From: Fen-178 sp049516835
GTDB lineage: Bacteria > Acidobacteriota > Terriglobia > Bryobacterales > Bryobacteraceae
Direction: 5' to 3'
Assembly: GCA_049516835.1 (NCBI GenBank)
Contig: JBEKSR010000013.1
Span: 27,600 to 91,599 of the forward strand
Length of the DNA stretch: 64,000 nt
In this document: positions 1-7,701 of the stretch, piece after piece
Layout of the letters: every line of letters begins with the position of its first letter
Numbering within the stretch: position 1 is the first letter of the stretch
Notes under the pieces: generated by a model
What the model saw: the letters and a program-made list of their open reading frames with translations, nothing else
What the model was told of the DNA's origin: nothing
Database searches by the model: none
Made by a program: the position numbers and the translations under genes

Positions 1-2
1 CC

Positions 3-488
3 ACCGACCCGGCCCAACGCGAGCACATGCATCAGGCCCGCATGGCCATCGAGCAGCAGCGCCTGGATTACGAAGAGGCCGAAAGGAAGAGGCGCGCCGA
101 GGAGGAAGCGCGCGCTATCGACAAGCTGAAAACCCAGGCGCGCGCCGAATTGCACGCCATCGAAAACAAGTACAACGACGGCGCCCCCAAGCCCAGCGAT
201 AAGGCCGTGCCCTGGTGGGACGGCCCCAACCCCGCAGGCAGGCTGACCGGCACTCTCAAGCAGGTGGATTGCCTCGGCTCGCAGGCGCGGCTGGTCGTCG
301 AGGGCGATGGCCACCAGACCGTCAAGCTCCTGGTCACCGACCCGCGCAAGGTCGCGATCATGGGCCGCGGCGAGCTGACGCTGGGCTGCGGAGCGCAGAA
401 GCCGCGGCGCGTGGCCATTGAATATTTCCCCAAGCCCAACGCCCAGTTCGGTACCGCGGGCGAGGTGGCCACCATCGAGTTTCAGTGA
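3..488 (+). CDS. C-terminal part of a hypothetical protein, cut by the left window edge
   Basis: The reading frame is open to the first base of the window, so the gene probably starts upstream; the first ATG seen is at 27. The visible part begins with a highly charged, Glu/Arg-rich stretch likely to be helical or coiled coil (to about residue 50). A compact beta-rich C-terminal part follows, with a Gly-Thr-Leu-Lys-Gln-Val-Asp-Cys segment. Similar C-terminal segments occur in acidobacterial proteins with TPR repeats (recalled, not searched). Its stop overlaps the GTG start of the MFS gene by 4 bases, so the two are probably translated together. Function unknown. Confidence 0.7.
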   Translation, partial: TDPAQREHMHQARMAIEQQRLDYEEAERKRRAEEEARAIDKLKTQARAELHAIENKYNDGAPKPSDKAVPWWDGPNPAGRLTGTLKQVDCLGSQARLVVEGDGHQTVKLLVTDPRKVAIMGRGELTLGCGAQKPRRVAIEYFPKPNAQFGTAGEVATIEFQ

Positions 489-1681
489 CACCGACCCCCG
501 ACGCCGCGCGCTTCCGCTGGCTGGTGCTGGCGGTATTCGTGCTCTCCTCCGCCATCAACTACCTGGACCGGCAGTCGCTCGCCACGCTGGCGCCGCTGGT
601 CCGCGCCGAATTTCATCTTTCCAATGCGCAATACGGCCTGATTCTCACGGCCTTCTCCGTCGCCTACATGGCCAGCGCGCCTTTCGCCGGCATGTTGATC
701 GATGGCATCGGCCTCAACTGCGCCATCAGTTTGGCGGTGGGGCTATGGTCGTGCGCCGGCATTGCGACCGGCTTCACGCGCGGCCTGGGTGGATTGGTGG
801 GCTGCCGCGCGGTCCTGGGCGTGGCGGAGGCGGCCGGCATTCCAGCGGCGGGCAAGGCGATCCATCAATACTTGCGGCCCGCCGAGCGCGCCCTGGGCAA
901 CGCTGTGAACCAGGCGGGCGTGAGCCTCGGGCTGATCCTGGCGCCGCCCATCGCCACCTGGCTGGCGGTGCGCGGCGGCTGGCGCCAGGCGTTCGTGGTC
1001 ACCGGAGCGCTCGGCTTGGCGTGGATTCCGCTATGGAATTGGGCCGCGCGCCGCGCAACGCCTCCCGCCCCGGCTGAGACCGCTCGGAAAACCTGTCCCA
1101 CCCTGCTGCGCGATCGCCGCTTGTGGGCCTTCGTGGCGGCCAACGCGCTGAGCATGATTGGCTACTCTCTGTGGACCAACTGGACCACCCTGTACCTGGT
1201 GGAGGTGCATGGCCTGACGCTGGTCCAAGCCGCGTGGTACGCGTGGATTCCGCCGTTATTCGCCATGCTCGGCGGCTTCGCCGGCGGATGGCTGTCGCTG
1301 CGCCTCATCGAGCGCGGCGCCGCGCCCGCCGCGGCGCGCTTCCGTGTGTGCCTGGTGGCGTCGGTCGTGGCGCTGGCGACCGCCGCCATTCCGGCCGCGC
1401 CCACACCAGCCTGGGCCTCCGCCGGAATTTCTCTGAGCATCTTCGCGGTGGCGGCATTCAGCGTGAACATGTACACTCTTCCTCTGGATGCCTTCGGCGG
1501 CGCGCGCGCGGCCTTCGCTGTATCGATTCTGGTGGCGTCTTACGGCGGTGTGCAGGCTCTGATTTCGCCGGCGTTCGGAAAGGTGATCGATCTATACGGT
1601 TACGCGCCGCTCGCCATCGTGGCCGCACTGGCGCCGCTGGCCGCCTGCGCGGTCTTATGGGGCACGAGGTCCGTGGAATGA
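485..1681 (+). CDS. MFS transporter, anion:cation symporter-like
   Basis: A 398-residue protein of about 12 hydrophobic segments. The N-terminal motif SSAINYLDRQSLATL followed by a helix and the G-x-x-x-D-x-G-like loop GMLIDGIGLN is typical of the ACS branch (hexuronate, glucarate and phthalate transporters). The likely role is uptake of an organic acid or sugar acid by proton symport in the inner membrane; the substrate cannot be read from sequence. Start is GTG at 485, sharing GTGA with the upstream stop. The fold assignment is firm and the substrate class is a guess. Confidence 0.9.
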   Translation: MTPTPDAARFRWLVLAVFVLSSAINYLDRQSLATLAPLVRAEFHLSNAQYGLILTAFSVAYMASAPFAGMLIDGIGLNCAISLAVGLWSCAGIATGFTRGLGGLVGCRAVLGVAEAAGIPAAGKAIHQYLRPAERALGNAVNQAGVSLGLILAPPIATWLAVRGGWRQAFVVTGALGLAWIPLWNWAARRATPPAPAETARKTCPTLLRDRRLWAFVAANALSMIGYSLWTNWTTLYLVEVHGLTLVQAAWYAWIPPLFAMLGGFAGGWLSLRLIERGAAPAAARFRVCLVASVVALATAAIPAAPTPAWASAGISLSIFAVAAFSVNMYTLPLDAFGGARAAFAVSILVASYGGVQALISPAFGKVIDLYGYAPLAIVAALAPLAACAVLWGTRSVE

Positions 1682-1732
1682 AGCACTGGCCCGGCCTTGG
1701 TTCTTGGACTCCACGCGGACTCCGCTTCCTGG

Positions 1733-1761
1733 TTGACGTATGCACATAACGTGCGTACACT
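1733..1761 (+). promoter_or_regulatory. Promoter with overlapping operator for brnTA
   Basis: TTGACG at 1733-1738 and TACACT at 1756-1761 are separated by exactly 17 bp, a good sigma-70 spacing. An inverted repeat, GTATGCAC (1738-1745) and GTGCGTAC (1751-1758), with one mismatch, fills the spacer. BrnA-type antitoxins are known to repress their own promoter, so this is the likely operator. The predicted transcription start falls at about 1768, which is the GTG start codon of the toxin gene. Confidence 0.6.
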
Positions 1762-1767
1762 AAAGTC

Positions 1768-2046
1768 GTGGGTTTCGAGTGGGACGAAGAGAGCAAAGCT
1801 GGAATCAACTTCCGCAAGCACGGTGTCCGGATGCCCGAGGCGATTCCGGTTTTTGATGATCCTCACGCGATCACGATCGCGGATGATGAATCCGATCCGG
1901 GGGAGCGGCGATTCGTCACGCTGGGTATAGGTGCGACGGGCCGTTTGCTCGCGGTTGTCTACACATGGCGTGGGGAGAGCGTTCGGATTATTTCCGTTCG
2001 TCCTGCCGAAGCCCACGAGCGCGAGGAGTACGAGGCAGAACGATGA
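1768..2046 (+). CDS. brnT: BrnT-family toxin (ribonuclease)
   Basis: A 92-residue protein with the BrnT layout: FEWDEESKAGINFRKHGV near the N-terminus, then a beta-rich core with RFVTLGIGATGRLLAVVYTW and the C-terminal RIISVRPAEAHEREEYE. BrnT proteins are RelE-fold ribonucleases that stop growth by cutting mRNA and are held inactive by BrnA. The gene overlaps brnA by four bases (ATGA), the standard toxin-first order for this family. The GTG start has no Shine-Dalgarno sequence between it and the -10 box, suggesting a leaderless message. Confidence 0.92.
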   Translation: MGFEWDEESKAGINFRKHGVRMPEAIPVFDDPHAITIADDESDPGERRFVTLGIGATGRLLAVVYTWRGESVRIISVRPAEAHEREEYEAER

Positions 2047-2312
2047 AAGATCGATACGATTTCAGCAAGGGCAAGCGGGGCAAAGTTCTTCCACCGGAGC
2101 CGGAGCCCGAGGGTAAGACCCGGATCACGATCCGGCTCGACCAGGATATTGTGGATCGCTTCTTTCGAATGGCTGAAGAATCCGGTGGCGAGTCCGGCTA
2201 TCAGACCCTGATCAACGCAGCGCTTCGGGAATACCTCGACGGGAAGGCGCCAAGGTTCGAAGATGCGCTGCGCCGCATCATCCGTGAGGAACTGAGCTCG
2301 AGCGCAGCTTGA
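2043..2312 (+). CDS. brnA: BrnA-family antitoxin
   Basis: An 89-residue protein. The N-terminal half is charged (DFSKGKRGKVLPPEPEPEGK) and the middle TRITIRLDQDIVDRFFRMAE fits a ribbon-helix-helix DNA-binding domain, as in known BrnA proteins. It ends with a Leu-rich helix. The start ATG lies inside the brnT stop region, so translation is coupled. It should bind both BrnT and the inverted repeat over the promoter at 1738-1758. Confidence 0.9.
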   Translation: MKDRYDFSKGKRGKVLPPEPEPEGKTRITIRLDQDIVDRFFRMAEESGGESGYQTLINAALREYLDGKAPRFEDALRRIIREELSSSAA

Positions 2313-2330
2313 ATTGAAGATTCCTCTGGG

Positions 2331-2365
2331 TGGCGGCCAGGGACGGAATCGAACCGCCCCCGGTC
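2331..2365 (-). pseudogene. 3' end of a tRNA gene (likely tRNA-Phe)
   Basis: On the minus strand this reads as a T-arm (GGCGG, loop TTCGATT, CCGTC), a 7-nt acceptor strand CCTGGCC, a discriminator G and a genomic CCA. No matching 5' half (GGCCAGG plus D and anticodon arms) follows, so only about the last 35 nt of a tRNA remain. Such 3' tails are what integrases leave when an element inserts into a tRNA gene. Read on the plus strand it produces the peptide MAARDGIEPP, a common artefact at falsely extended N-termini. Confidence 0.65.
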
Positions 2366-2452
2366 TTTTCTGCGCTGCCCTCCACTTCCGCCGCCGTGTT
2401 AGCCTCCAATATTGGGCATTTTCCAGACAAGCCGTTTCCGGGTAGAGCTCAA

Positions 2453-4090
2453 GTGTCCCTGTTACGTCAACATCTGAAGCAGTGGATCTTCCGCTTGCTG
2501 GGCAAGGACCCGGAAGCGGTCATCGTCACCTTCTCGACCGGCGATCCCGACCTGTGCCGGCGCATGGCCGCAGAAATCCGCGAGCTGGTTCCCGACCGGC
2601 GCCACTTCCTCGCAACGGAAGAGAATTGGCCGGAGATGCGCCTCGAGCTCAAGCGCTACCGAATCGGCCTCGCCCCGGTGATGCTGACGCGCCAGCCCAA
2701 CGCCTTACGCCGCGCGGCGTATAAGCTGGCGCCGCGCAAGATCCTGGCTTACAACTCGCGGCTCGAACGTCATCACCTGCGGTTCAACCTGGTCTCGTTC
2801 CTGTTCTGGCGCGGCGTGCCGCTCGACCGCATTTATCTGCGCCCCTGGTGGTGGCCGTGGTCCAAGCGCGAGCGCACCCAGGTCACTAAGGGTTATCGCG
2901 CCATGGAAGGCCGCGCCACCTCGCCCGAGCGCCGCCGCGTGGCCGTGCTCTCTCCCTATTTTCCCTACCCGCTCGCGCACGGCGGCGCGGTGCGCATCTA
3001 CAACCTGCTGCGCGAGATGGCGCGCGAGTTCGACGTCGAGCTGCTGTCGTTCTTCGACACCGAAGACGAGCCCGACACCGCGCCGCTGCTGGAATTCTGC
3101 GCGCGCCTGGCGCTGGTGAGAAAGCCGCGCTACCGCGAGCCGCGCTGGTCCACGCTGCTGCCGCCCGAGGTGCACGAGTTCCACTCGCCGGGCATGCGGT
3201 GGGCTCTGGCGGAAGAGCGCCGCGCATTCGGTTTCGAGCTGGTGCAGGTGGAGTACACGCAACTGGCGCGGTATGGCGGCGACATTCTGGTGGAGCACGA
3301 CGTCACCTTCGACCTGTTCCGCCAGGTGGCGCGGCGCGAGCATACACTGGCGGCCTGGTGGGATTGGTTCCGCTGGCGCCGTTTCGAAACCCGCCAGGCC
3401 CGCCGCTACCGCCGCGTGGTGGTGATGTCGCCGAAAGACGCGGAGCTGCTCGGGCCGGCCGCGCCCACCGCGGTGGTCCCCAACGGCGTGGACCTCGAGC
3501 GCTTCCGCCCCCAGCCCGAACAGCCCGGCGAGCGCCTTCTCTTCATCGGATCGTTCCGCCATTCTCCCAACGTGGAAGCCTACCGCTTCTTCACCGTCGA
3601 GGTCTGGCCGCTGCTGCGCGAAAAATTTCCGCGCATGACCCTGACGGTGGTGTGCGGCCCCGATCATCTGACTTACTGGCGCGCGTTCGCCGATTCTCCC
3701 GAGCCGCGCCCGGAAGAGCGCATTCGCATGTTGGGTTTCATCGAGGACGTGCGCCCGCTCTACGTGGAAGCCAACCTCGTCATTGTGCCCACCACAGTCT
3801 CGGCCGGCACCAACGTGAAGGTCCTGGAAGCCATGGCCATCGGGCGCGCGGTGGTTTCCACCACCTCGGGATGCGCCGGCCTGGGCTTGCTCCACGGCCA
3901 TAGCGTATGGGTGGCCGATACGCCCGAGGCCTTCGCGGCCGGCGTGGCCACGTTGATTGCCGACCCCGAGCGCAGGCAGCAACTGGCGCTCGCAGCCTAT
4001 GGCCACGCTGTCCGCAATTTCGACTGGGCGGCCGTCGGCGAAAAGCAGCGGGAGTTGGTTCGGGAGATGCTTTCCGCCACTCACCGGTGA
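2453..4090 (+). CDS. Glycosyltransferase family 4 protein
   Basis: About 545 residues. The first ~130 residues form an extra domain of unclear role. A two-domain GT-B enzyme follows, starting at RVAVLSPYFPYPLAHGGAVR. The C-terminal half shows VVPNGVDLERF, a glycine-rich FIGSFRHSPN and the nucleotide-sugar motif GTNVKVLEAMAIGRAVVST with its conserved Glu residues. It should transfer a sugar to a lipid or polysaccharide precursor at the inner face of the membrane. The frame is open from 2330, but the first 41 codons run through the tRNA fragment, so I chose GTG 2453; the exact start is uncertain. Confidence 0.85.
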   Translation: MSLLRQHLKQWIFRLLGKDPEAVIVTFSTGDPDLCRRMAAEIRELVPDRRHFLATEENWPEMRLELKRYRIGLAPVMLTRQPNALRRAAYKLAPRKILAYNSRLERHHLRFNLVSFLFWRGVPLDRIYLRPWWWPWSKRERTQVTKGYRAMEGRATSPERRRVAVLSPYFPYPLAHGGAVRIYNLLREMAREFDVELLSFFDTEDEPDTAPLLEFCARLALVRKPRYREPRWSTLLPPEVHEFHSPGMRWALAEERRAFGFELVQVEYTQLARYGGDILVEHDVTFDLFRQVARREHTLAAWWDWFRWRRFETRQARRYRRVVVMSPKDAELLGPAAPTAVVPNGVDLERFRPQPEQPGERLLFIGSFRHSPNVEAYRFFTVEVWPLLREKFPRMTLTVVCGPDHLTYWRAFADSPEPRPEERIRMLGFIEDVRPLYVEANLVIVPTTVSAGTNVKVLEAMAIGRAVVSTTSGCAGLGLLHGHSVWVADTPEAFAAGVATLIADPERRQQLALAAYGHAVRNFDWAAVGEKQRELVREMLSATHR

Positions 4091-4150
4091 CCAGCCGCTG
4101 TTCGCCGAAAAACTGAGGCGTCTTTCCATCTCGCGCCGTACTCTGAGGTC

Positions 4151-4864
4151 ATGCAACCAACTAACAATCAATCGAACAGCGGCTGGGAGAACGGTCACCG
4201 CCTGATACCCGCGGTCATCTTGATCGGCATCGGCGTGCTGTTCCTGCTCAACAACCTGAACGTCTTCTATTTTGTGGAATGGGCCCGCTACTGGCCCGTG
4301 ATTCTGATCGCCATCGGGCTGGTCAAGCTGGTGGATGCCAACACGCCCGCCGGCCACGTCGCGGGGGCGATATTCGTAGGCCTGGGCGCCATCCTTCTCG
4401 GCCAGACCCTGGGGTACCTGAGCGTGCGCATGCACGATCTATGGCCGCTCTTCCTGATCGGCGCCGGCCTCCTGATGCTGTTCCAACGCAACTCGTGGCA
4501 CCGCGTCCGTCCGGGCCTGTACGTCCATGGGAGGATGCGGGAAGCGTCCGTGTTCGGCGGAGGCAAGCGCCAGATCAACACGCAGGATTTCACCGGCGGC
4601 CATATCGATGCCGTATTCAGCGGCTACCAGATCGATCTCCGCGGGGCTATTATGACGGGTGATTCCGCCACCCTCAAGATCTCCGCCGTGTTTAGCGGCG
4701 TCGAAATCCGCGTTCCGGAGACCTGGAGCGTCGTCATCGATGGCCACGGTGCCTTCGGCGCCTTTGTCGATAACACCACCCAGCCGAATCCGCAGACCCC
4801 CGGCCTGAAGCGGCTGTTCGTGAAAGGCGGGGCGGTCTTTGGCGGCGTCGAAGTGAGGAACTGA
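4151..4864 (+). CDS. LiaF-like membrane protein (LiaI/LiaF transmembrane region, DUF5668)
   Basis: A 237-residue protein with about four transmembrane segments in the first ~115 residues (LIPAVILIGIGVLFLLNN; YWPVILIAIGLVKL; AGAIFVGLGAILL; LWPLFLIGAGLLMLF). A soluble beta-helix-like domain follows (VFGGGKRQINTQDFTGG to VFGGVEVRN) of the cell-wall-active-antibiotic-response type. LiaF proteins modulate sensor kinases that watch envelope stress. The downstream gene, 6 bp away, is a sensor kinase, so the two probably form one signalling unit. Confidence 0.8.
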   Translation: MQPTNNQSNSGWENGHRLIPAVILIGIGVLFLLNNLNVFYFVEWARYWPVILIAIGLVKLVDANTPAGHVAGAIFVGLGAILLGQTLGYLSVRMHDLWPLFLIGAGLLMLFQRNSWHRVRPGLYVHGRMREASVFGGGKRQINTQDFTGGHIDAVFSGYQIDLRGAIMTGDSATLKISAVFSGVEIRVPETWSVVIDGHGAFGAFVDNTTQPNPQTPGLKRLFVKGGAVFGGVEVRN

Positions 4865-4870
4865 TCCGCC

Positions 4871-5920
4871 ATGCACCCGATTCTGGCATCGCGCCGGCGG
4901 CTGCTGACGTACCTGTTGGCGTGGATTCCCATCCTGGCGCTGCTGGTCTACGTCGCCTGGGCCTCCGGCGGGGTGTCCTGGCAGGACGCGGCGGCGGTGC
5001 TGGCGCCCGCCTGCCTGGTCTACGCATTTGCCTGCCTGTCGCCCTGGTATATCTGCCAGACCCAGCCGTTGCGCCTCTCCGGCTTGTCCTATCTTCTGGC
5101 GACCTGGGGCGCCGCCGCTCTGGCGGTTAGTTTGTTGTTGCTGGGGAGCGCCTGGCTGGCGGCCTACTTGCTCGAGCGGCCCGCGCCGCAGCCGGCCCCC
5201 CTATTCGGCATGGGCGTGCTGCTCTACCTGCTCTCCGCCGGACTGCATTACGCCGCGCTGGCGGCTGAGGCGTCCCGCGCCGCCGAGCGCCACGCCGCCG
5301 AAGCCCGCACGCTGGCCCGCGAAGCCGAGCTGCAAGCTCTCCGCGCGCAGATCAACCCGCACTTTCTGTTCAACAGCCTGCACTCCATCGCCGCTTTGAG
5401 CACCATCGACGGCGCGCGCGCCCGGGAAATGTGCGTGCGCCTCTCCGGCTTCCTTCGCGGCAGCCTGGGGCTGGCCGGCCGCGAAAGTATTCCGCTTCGC
5501 GAGGAGCTGGCGCTGGCCCGCGGCTACCTCGAAGTCGAGCACGTGCGCTTCGGCCAGCGTCTCCGCGTCGAGGAGGAAATCGAGCCGGCCTGTGAAGACT
5601 GCGCGGTTCCCGCCCTGCTGCTGCAGCCGCTGGTCGAGAATGCCGTCAAGCATGGCATCGCCGGCCTGGTGGAGGGCGGTTCCATACGGCTCGCCGCGCG
5701 CCGCTCCGGCGCATCGGTTTCCATCACCGTGGAAAACGCCTTCGACCCCGAAACGCCCGCCCCGCACAAGATGGGAATGGGTCTCGCCCACGTCCGCCGC
5801 CGGCTCCAGGTGCGCTACGGAGAGGACGCGACCTTCCAGGCCGGCCCTTCGGACGGCGTCTACCGCGTGGTGTTGCGGCTGCCTTGCGAATCTCCCATGG
5901 CTTCCAGCAGCCGCGCGTAG
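4871..5920 (+). CDS. LytS-type sensor histidine kinase
   Basis: A 349-residue protein. The first ~140 residues are four or so hydrophobic segments, then a short linker. QINPHFLFNSL carries the phospho-accepting His164 of the His_kinase (LytS/YehU) family, and LLQPLVENAVKHGI is the ATPase N-box, followed by a GMGLAHVRRRL G-box. The partner LytTR regulator lies directly downstream but on the opposite strand; the two 3' ends overlap by 61 bp. With the LiaF-like gene before it, an envelope-stress input is likely. Confidence 0.9.
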   Translation: MHPILASRRRLLTYLLAWIPILALLVYVAWASGGVSWQDAAAVLAPACLVYAFACLSPWYICQTQPLRLSGLSYLLATWGAAALAVSLLLLGSAWLAAYLLERPAPQPAPLFGMGVLLYLLSAGLHYAALAAEASRAAERHAAEARTLAREAELQALRAQINPHFLFNSLHSIAALSTIDGARAREMCVRLSGFLRGSLGLAGRESIPLREELALARGYLEVEHVRFGQRLRVEEEIEPACEDCAVPALLLQPLVENAVKHGIAGLVEGGSIRLAARRSGASVSITVENAFDPETPAPHKMGMGLAHVRRRLQVRYGEDATFQAGPSDGVYRVVLRLPCESPMASSSRA

Positions 5921-6633
5921 CCCGAGCGGCTCACCGGCAGTCGCGTGCCGTCGGTGAGAATCGCCACGCGGCTCTCCTTCGCGTACGGCTCAATGCGCGC
6001 CACGCGCTCCAGGTTGACAATCGCGGAGCGGTGTATGCGCACGAACCGCGCCGGGTCGAGCAGGGCCTCGAGGCTGCCGATGGTCTGCTGCTTCAGGTAG
6101 CTCTTGCCGCCGCTGTGGAGCGCCACGTAGTCGTCCTGCGCCTCCGCGTAATCCAGTTTTTCCAGGGGGATCACGTGGACCCGTGTGCCGTCCCGCACCG
6201 CCAGGCGTTGGGGCCGCTCGTCGGGCGCGCGCGCTTCCCGCGCCAGCTCCGGCGTGGGATGCCGCTCTCCCAACCGCGCCTTGGCGCGCTCCAGCGCCCG
6301 CTCGAAGCGCTCGGCGCTGAAAGGTTTCAGAAGGTAATCCACCGCGTGGGCGTCGAACGCGCGCATGGCGTACTGGTCGTAGGCCGTCACAAAAATCACT
6401 GCCGGGGTGCCCTCTGGGCCCCGCGGCTCGATCAGCTCCAACACCTCGAAACCGTCCAGTTTGGGCATCTGGACGTCGAGAAACACCAGGTCCGGCGTGG
6501 CCTCGGTAATGGCCTTCACCGCCTCGAACCCGTTGGCGCACTCGGCCACGATCTCGATTTCCGGGTGCGCCGCCAGCATTTCCCGCAGAAACCCGCGCGC
6601 CAGTTCTTCATCGTCGACAATTACCGCCCGCAA
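5860..6633 (-). CDS. LytTR-family response regulator
   Basis: A 257-residue regulator. The receiver domain has the acidic pair VDDEE (Asp7-Asp8), phospho-acceptor Asp53 in FLDVQMP, Thr in FVTAYD and Lys in LLKPF. The C-terminal LytTR DNA-binding domain shows DYAEAQDDYVALH, RFVRIHRSAIVNL and TRLPVSRSGYARL. The start chosen is TTG 6633, giving the family-typical MRAVIVDDEELAR, with GAGG five bases upstream. The open frame continues to 6822 only because it runs into a repeat element. It overlaps the kinase gene tail to tail. Confidence 0.92.
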   Translation of the reverse strand: MRAVIVDDEELARGFLREMLAAHPEIEIVAECANGFEAVKAITEATPDLVFLDVQMPKLDGFEVLELIEPRGPEGTPAVIFVTAYDQYAMRAFDAHAVDYLLKPFSAERFERALERAKARLGERHPTPELAREARAPDERPQRLAVRDGTRVHVIPLEKLDYAEAQDDYVALHSGGKSYLKQQTIGSLEALLDPARFVRIHRSAIVNLERVARIEPYAKESRVAILTDGTRLPVSRSGYARLLEAMGDSQGSRNTTR

Positions 6634-6658
6634 TGTCACCTCAATCACCAAGCGCCCT

Positions 6659-6822
6659 GTGGCGCAGGCACTCGTGCCCAATGCCGAAACTTGTGGGGCA
6701 GGCTTTTCAGCCTGCGGACCCGCTTTCCAGCGGGTCCAGCCGGCCGGAAGGCCGGCTTGCGGGCAGGATTGCCCGCCCCAACTAAGTGGCATTGGGCCCG
6801 GCAGAGTGAGACTCTGCGCCAC
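6659..6822. repeat. 164-bp MITE-like element with terminal inverted repeats, copy 1
   Basis: The element is bounded by GTGGCGCAG and CTGCGCCAC, with inner matching arms CCCAATGCC (near 6677) and GGCATTGGG (6788-6796). The core, 6709-6780, is three hairpins in a row: GGACCCGC/GCGGGTCC, GCCGGCC/GGCCGGC and GCGGGCA/TGCCCGC. The same 72-bp core is found perfectly conserved and inverted at 63929-64000. It carries no gene. The rest of 6634-7021 holds nothing else I can name. Confidence 0.85.
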
Positions 6823-7021
6823 GTGTGCATCTGCGCAATCAGCGCTGTTTGTGCCACAATCTGTTCAGGTGGTCGAGAGGCCATCGTAGTTTATCCGCTA
6901 CGCTCGTAGGCGAGCACGATACGGGCCCACGGGGTTCTACCCTCTGGGCCTTTACTATTATGCCTACCAAAATCTGCGCCATGCTCGATGGCGGCTGCAC
7001 GGCGAGTTGCAGGGAGGACAC

Positions 7022-7465
7022 GTGAAAATATGCCTGGACGCTTGCTGCCTGAATCGCTTGACGGATGACCAAGACCAGCAACGTATAGCGGAGGGAGCCG
7101 AAGCCGTGGAGCAGATCTTGCGGCTCCTCCGCACAAGTACGATTGAGTGGCTGTCCAGTACCGTGTTAGAGGCCGAAACGGGCGACAACCCGGACCCCGA
7201 GCGGAGGCGCGAAGTCCAGGTGCTCTTGTTGCTGGCGAGGAATACAATCCCGCTGGACGGCCAGATCATCGAGCGCGCAAAAGGACTCGAAGCCGTTGGT
7301 TACGGCGCCTTCGATGCGCTGCATTTGAGCAGCGCCGAAGCCGGTGAAGCCAACGTCCTTCTAACCACCGGCGATCGATTCATTAAGAGGGCCGCGCGCC
7401 GTGTTGGCTCGCCGCACGTTCGGGTTGTGAACCCGGTAGAATGGTTACGGGAGCAGGAAGTATGA
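7022..7465 (+). CDS. PIN-domain ribonuclease (VapC-like toxin)
   Basis: A 147-residue protein that begins VKICLDACCLNRL, giving the first catalytic Asp at residue 6. Acidic positions also lie in STVLEAETGD and in GYGAFDALHLSSAE and LLTTGDRFI, the order expected of a PIN nuclease. Such proteins cut tRNA or rRNA and act as toxins. The start is GTG 7022, preceded by AGGGAGGA. It shares ATGA with a small downstream gene that is probably its partner, so the order is toxin first, the reverse of classic vapBC. Confidence 0.85.
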   Translation: MKICLDACCLNRLTDDQDQQRIAEGAEAVEQILRLLRTSTIEWLSSTVLEAETGDNPDPERRREVQVLLLLARNTIPLDGQIIERAKGLEAVGYGAFDALHLSSAEAGEANVLLTTGDRFIKRAARRVGSPHVRVVNPVEWLREQEV

Positions 7466-7671
7466 CGCCCGTCGAACACATGACCGATGAGCAGTTCGAG
7501 CGCTATGCCCTTGAAGTGCTGCAACGCGAGATCGGTCCGGACGGGTTGGCCCGCTTCCTTCGGTTGAACCGGTCTGGCAAGGGCGATTACACCCGAGACC
7601 GATTGCAGTGGCAGAAGAATCTTAGCGTTGCCGAGATCGTGGCTTCTCTGAACCGCCCAGCCAGCCATTAG
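7462..7671 (+). CDS. Small partner protein of the PIN toxin (putative antitoxin)
   Basis: A 69-residue protein, acidic at the N-terminus (MTPVEHMTDEQFERYALEVL) and basic in the middle, with no motif I can name. It overlaps the PIN gene by four bases and has GGGAGCAGGAAG as a ribosome site. By position and size it is the likely antitoxin; the sequence itself does not prove this. Confidence 0.6.
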   Translation: MTPVEHMTDEQFERYALEVLQREIGPDGLARFLRLNRSGKGDYTRDRLQWQKNLSVAEIVASLNRPASH

Positions 7672-7701
7672 GATAGCCTCCTGGTCTGCGCGGCTGAAGC
7701 G

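Noticed and set aside
2705..4435. 576-codon minus-strand open frame
   Set aside because: Shadow of the glycosyltransferase gene caused by high GC; no family pattern.
6634..6822. N-terminal 63-residue extension of the LytTR regulator
   Set aside because: It is translated from the repeat element; TTG 6633 has the ribosome site and the family-typical start.
6960..7025. 21-codon frame overlapping the PIN gene start
   Set aside because: It shares GTGA with the toxin start but has no antitoxin-like features or ribosome site; not supported as a gene.
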